A DNA stretch of 13,866 nt, from the NCBI GenBank assembly GCA_900404475.1, contig OUQQ01000075.1, positions 35,148 through 49,013 on the forward strand, given 5' to 3'. Under the pieces are notes generated by a model. It saw only the letters and a list, made by a program, of their open reading frames with translations. It searched no databases and had not been told where the DNA came from. A program made the position numbers and the translations under genes. Of this stretch, positions 9,790-13,866 are shown one piece after another (positions within the stretch are counted from its first letter, which is position 1; each line of letters opens with the position of its first letter). The DNA is from Spongospora subterranea. Taxonomy: Eukaryota > Endomyxa > Phytomyxea > Plasmodiophorida > Plasmodiophoridae.

Positions 9790-10354
9790 GCCAAAGACAA
9801 GCATCGGCCATCGCGGCGGGAGAGCGATCAATGCCGATTATCATCCTCATCAACAAGGGGGGTGGTAGTCGCTGTCACTCTCTCTCTTCAGCGATGGTGA
9901 CATGATAATCCTATTGATCATTTTCAAAGGCAAAACCGATATGAGGTTACGCGAAACTTCGGCAATATGAAACCCGGTTGTGCATGAATGGACGAATCTG
10001 TCATGCAAAGGTTCTTCGAGTGGAGTTCTTTATTGGTACGCAAATCGTGGTTCGTTGAATGACGACGTCGGCGACGATACAGTTGCATCGTCATTCAACG
10101 GACCATGATTTGCGATTCAACAAACAATCCCACTCCAAGACAGATTAATTTATGCACCGCCCTGACAGGCGTAGACCGAGTATCATATCGCCGAGGTTTC
10201 GCGCAATATTGGTTTTCAAAAATGGTCCATTTGGGGCAAGCATGTCACCGTCGCTGGAGAGAGAGTGACCGCTACTATCACCATCATTGTTGATGAGGAT
10301 GATGATCGGACATCGATCGTTCTCACTCCGCGATGGCTGATGGTTGTCTTTGGC
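9790..10354. repeat. Large imperfect inverted repeat (foldback) with arms of about 270 bp
   Basis: The left arm (9790-10065) and right arm (10088-10354) are reverse complements over nearly their whole length, with substitutions and small indels. Strong blocks include GCCAAAGACAA at the outer end, CATCCTCATCAACAA (9842-9856 against about 10288-10302), CACTCTCTCTC, GGTGACATG, GCGAAAC and GCAAATC. The centre is a perfect 12-bp stem, GTTGAATGACGA (10054-10065) with TCGTCATTCAAC (10088-10099), around a 22-nt loop. The outermost block shows conserved matching, but flanks beyond it do not match and no target duplication is evident. It is either an old foldback/MITE element or an inverted duplication. 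RNA read through it would fold into a long hairpin. Confidence 0.75.
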
Positions 10355-11423
10355 CCTTGAAACGTACCCGTAACTCTGGGTTAAAGTAAAGTTTTTTGAA
10401 AACATGGATTTTCACAAGATTGTGTATTACCAAAATAATAGAGCAGAACCAATTAAATAGCTCATATGACTATGGACAACTTAGCAGGTTGTGAATGAGG
10501 ATGGTTGTCCACGCCTTTTACTATCGAAACGATAGTTGCCATTGCAGGCGATTGACGTTCGCCCTCGATATGACTGGATAGTGTCTACCACTCAACGCTC
10601 TTTCCTTGATGAGTGACTTGCGGTGACTGTACTTGCACTTCCCTAATCTGCAATGTAAACAGATGGGGCAGGGTTTGAGAAACGTCACCAGACCCGAGGA
10701 GCGATTCGACCACATGAACATCAGCACGGCCTACAGTCAAACTCGGAACGATACAGTACAGGACTGTTGGCGAGTGGAGACCTCTATACTTTACAGATCA
10801 TAGTCGATACCAATTGCAGCGATGTCGCTAAGGCCATCTGGACAATAATGCCCACCTGCAATCCAAGCTCTGTTTGGCTCTCAAGTTGTGGAACAAAATT
10901 GTTGAAATGATACATGGCCGGTTGCAGTAGTGGCATTTTCAGTAGCTCGTCAATGGGTAGTATCAAGAGGGCGCCTGGTTAAGGTTATTTGAGCAACTTT
11001 GAACTCTGAGCTGCGTCACCGGCACCCTTACGACAAACTCGGGCTGCTGTCGTGGTTGTCTGGTGGAATCTGTAGCAAACAGATGGGCTGATCCTCACAC
11101 GGGGTCCTTCAATCTCTACTGACAAACTTTGTCTTGACACCCGAATGGTAACTCTTTCTGCACAAAAGGGGGGGTTTGGGTACAGATCAGGCGCAAACAA
11201 ATTTCTGTCCAGACAACTGCAAGAGTTTGGATTTGGTCCTTGTATTTCACCCTAAGCAGGCAGTCTGAAACAAAATCTGTACAGGTAGATTATTCTTACC
11301 GATCCGCAGGATTCCAAGGACTTGACTGAGGGGCCTTCGACTCTTCACAGTATGTCGACATACGAACCTGAGCAGAGCCCAAAACAAAGTGGGATTTAGA
11401 AAACCGACGACAAGAATAGTGGC
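10355..11423. other. 5' flank of the ABCB transporter gene
   Basis: About 1.1 kb without a recognisable gene. It holds a short perfect hairpin (ACTATCG at 10520-10526, CGATAGT at 10530-10536, 3-nt loop) and a 14-bp palindrome at 11350-11363. AAACAGATGGG occurs twice (near 10657 and 11076). ORFs at 10521-10727, 10784-10966 and 10985-11200 (minus) show no family signal. Confidence 0.45.
11350..11363. promoter_or_regulatory. 14-bp perfect palindrome upstream of the ABCB start, candidate regulator site
   Basis: GTATGTCGACATAC is a perfect palindrome lying 61 bp upstream of the predicted ATG. Position and symmetry fit a dimeric transcription-factor site or a leader hairpin. No known motif is matched, so the role is inference. 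Confidence 0.3.
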
Positions 11424-13846
11424 ATGGCGACACCGGAGAAACCTACTTCACCGACTATCAAGTTCCTTGTAATATAGACGATGATCATGATCTTGGTTTC
11501 TCGGTCTCATTGCTGCATAGAGTCTTTTCCGATATGCTAACCGAACGGATGTAGCTCTGAATATGTTCGGGATGCTTTGCGCTGTGGCATCTGGGCTTTT
11601 ATATCCTTTCACAACGTAATTTTTCATAGAATATGCAAATGTCGGCGAGAACTAATACTTTAGTACAGGGTCGTTCTAGGAGCGGTGATCGACGATTTCG
11701 GCAAATGGCAAATTGCTCCGGGGATCTTGATCACGGCAGACCAGCTTGCCAAGACAACAGCAGACAAGTCACTCGATTTTGTATATCTTGCCGGTGAGCT
11801 GGCACAGGTTCATTATTGATTGGAGTTATCTAACTCAAAGATGATAGTGTTGGAGTTGATCACGACATATTTTGCAGTTGCCACCTTTGTTCACACCGGA
11901 GAGCGGCAAGTTCACATAATTCGTGAGAAATACCTGAAGGCGGTCGTTCGACAGGACATCACTTGGTTTGATAACGTCGGGGCTGGAGAAGTCACCACCC
12001 GATTAACCAGTGACACTCTTCTCATTCAAGACGCTATCAGCGAGAAGGTATTTCACCAAAAATGTACTCGCATTGTTTTCGGACCATTTGTCTTTGAGAG
12101 CGTTGAACTGCCAAAAGTTGTTTGAAATTTGAGATGACAGTTGGTCAATTTGTCAATTAAACTTGTAGAGTGGCTTACTCTTCAAACCATGTTAAACTGG
12201 GAAACGAGCTCGGTTTTTGTGATGTGGGATGAAGCCAATGTTTGATAATATTGGGGTCAATATCTCCCATGGTGGTTTTAGTTAAACGGGGATATTTGAG
12301 AGTTTGCTTGCACGTCTGGACGAATGACAATTTGCAAAGGTCAGCTTAGCATTAAGCCACGTCGCGACGTTTATATCTGGTTTTGGTATCGGATTCTACC
12401 GTTCGTGGAAATTAACCCTTGTGCTGCTGGCGGTGATCCCCTTGATTATCGTCTCATCAGCGGTTACCAACGTTATCTCTGGTAAATATCAATCTCAAAT
12501 ATTGCAGAAATACTCCCAGGCGGGAACTCTAGCAGAGGTCCCTTTAAAGAAGTGAGAAATGCTTGAGCTCAACATTGTTTTCAGGAAGCTATTGCTGCTG
12601 TTCGAACAGTAATCGCGTTTAACGCTCAGGATAAAATTGCTTGTAACTATAATGAGAATATTACCGGCGCTAGAGAGTCAGGAATTCGGAAAGAAACGGC
12701 GACCGGAATGGGACTTGGTTTTCTTTTCGCTTTCATCTACTGTGGCTATTCTCTCACGTTCTATTACGGGTATCAACTGCTTACTGCAGGAGAAATTACG
12801 TCTGGTTAGTTATATTACAACAATAACAAAAAAATGCTGATTTCTATCATCAGGAACTGTGGTCAATGTGTTTTTTGCGGTTCTGATTGGTTCATTTACT
12901 TTGGGGGAAATTGCTCCGGAAATGCAGGTACAGAAAACGTGGTTGTTGTCAGCAGCGTATAGTAAACTTGTAAATGCTTACAGGCGTTTGCGCTTGGGCG
13001 AAGCGCTGGCGCGAACGTTTTTGAGACCATCGACCGCGTTCCTGGCATAGACCCGTATAACCACAATGGTGACGTGATCCCTTCAGATGAACTGAAAGGG
13101 AGAATTGAGTTGAATAATGTCGAGTTCTTTTACCCGGCACGGCCTAACGTCAAGGTTGTTATCGCTGGTCAACTAAATCTGTCAATATCCATTGTGATGA
13201 CAGGTTTTGAATGGGTTCACCCTCACCATCCAACCAGGCACAACGGTGGCGCTAGTCGGCCAATCAGGGTCAGGGAAATCGACCATCATTCAACTGGTCG
13301 AGCGATTTTATGACCCGGCTGCTGGCACCGTCACGCTGGATGGCCGCCCTCTCACTTCTTTAAACTTGAACTGGCTTCGGCAGAATATCGGTTTGGTCCA
13401 ACAAGAACCCATTCTTTTTGAAGGAACGGTTGCTGATAATGTGGCTTATGGAATACGCCAGTCAGATATGTAAGATTTTGTCTTTTTGATGTTGCTTTTC
13501 GCTTGATTCAACTTGACCGTGCTTGACTTTTAACTGTCCAATTCGTAGGTCGAATGAGCAACGGTTGAGTAAAGTAATGGAAGCGTGCAAACAAGCGAAC
13601 GCTCACGATTTCATAACGAAATTACCACAGAAATACGACACACAGGTAAATGGCTTCATGGTAATCTCCTTCACCGTTAAAATGTATCGGTTTCAGGTTG
13701 GGGCGCGTGGTTTGCTTCTGTCTGGAGGACAAAAGCAGCGCATTGCTATTGCCCGCGCGATCATAAATAATCCTCACATTCTCCTATTGGATGAGGCCAC
13801 AGCGGCTCTTGATTCCAAATCGGAGGCAATTGTCCAAAAAACTCTG
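11424..13846 (+). CDS. ABC transporter, ABCB (P-glycoprotein/MDR) type, first half, 11 exons, truncated by window edge
   Basis: ATP-driven membrane exporter of lipophilic compounds. Exons: 11424-11468, 11521-11615, 11669-11793, 11848-12047, 12340-12537, 12585-12804, 12854-12927, 12984-13154, 13204-13469, 13549-13645, 13697-13846. Phases join to give 547 residues; a full ABCB protein is about 1,250-1,300. A short N-tail precedes [10 protein letters not shown]. Six membrane helices follow: [84 protein letters not shown] and [16 protein letters not shown]. The nucleotide-binding domain has Walker [10 protein letters not shown] (395-403), the Q-loop in LVQQEP (Q443), signature LSGGQ (505-509) and Walker B ILLLDE (525-530) with the catalytic Glu. 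The H-loop and second half lie outside. An in-frame TAG at 11397 supports the start. The substrate cannot be told. One intron (12048-12339) is 292 nt; the other complete introns are 47-79 nt. Confidence 0.95.
12048..12339 (+). other. Outsized 292-nt intron in the ABCB gene
   Basis: It runs from GTATTT after SEK to GCAAAG before [11 protein letters not shown]. The joined protein matches the family with nothing missing, so the whole stretch is intronic. No terminal inverted repeat or conserved ORF was seen inside. It ends with an AAG acceptor. Confidence 0.75.
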
Positions 13847-13866
13847 GTAATTTTCCGTCTGTTTTT
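13847..13866 (+). other. Start of ABCB intron 11 (continues past window)
   Basis: GTAATT follows the codon for Leu547 of the QKTL end of exon 11. The acceptor lies outside. Confidence 0.8.

Noticed and set aside
1..13866. A novel defence-type or mobile gene system
   Set aside because: The window is mostly housekeeping and membrane-lipid genes plus decayed repeats. Nothing points to an immunity, toxin or phage-like cassette.

Overview
This is an intron-dense nuclear window from a eukaryote, most likely a fungus and perhaps an early-diverging one (inference). Four multi-exon protein genes could be spliced by reading frame and family conservation. Thirty-eight complete introns obey GT-AG, and most are 39-79 nt. 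Many have CTAAY or CTGAC branch-like motifs near the 3' end. No bacterial features, CRISPR arrays, tRNAs or rRNAs were seen.

Layout. (1) 1655-132, minus strand: the 5' half of translation elongation factor 2 (eEF2), running off the left edge inside an intron. (2) 1656-3167: a divergent intergenic region with no recognisable gene. (3) 3168-6068, plus strand: a 13-exon gene for a membrane-anchored lipid-transfer protein of the GRAM-VASt (LAM/Aster) class, with a long helical, BAR-like N-terminus. (4) 8023-6129, minus strand: a 12-exon gene for a base-exchange phosphatidylserine synthase (PTDSS1/2 type, not the CHO1 type of yeasts). It includes a 10-nt micro-exon. Genes 3 and 4 converge tail to tail with 60 bp between stop codons. 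(5) 8024-11423: a 3.4 kb gene-poor region holding two degraded repeat structures. One is a MITE-like element with 25-bp terminal inverted repeats (8695-9371). The other is a 565-bp foldback with arms of about 270 bp (9790-10354). (6) 11424-13846 and beyond, plus strand: the first half of a full-size ABCB (P-glycoprotein/MDR type) transporter, running off the right edge.

The notable biology is in the middle. A phosphatidylserine-making ER enzyme lies immediately beside a GRAM-VASt lipid-transfer protein. In animals and yeast that class works at ER contact sites, and the animal members sense phosphatidylserine. The functional link here is inference from adjacency. The splice models come from frame continuity and remembered family motifs, not from transcripts.
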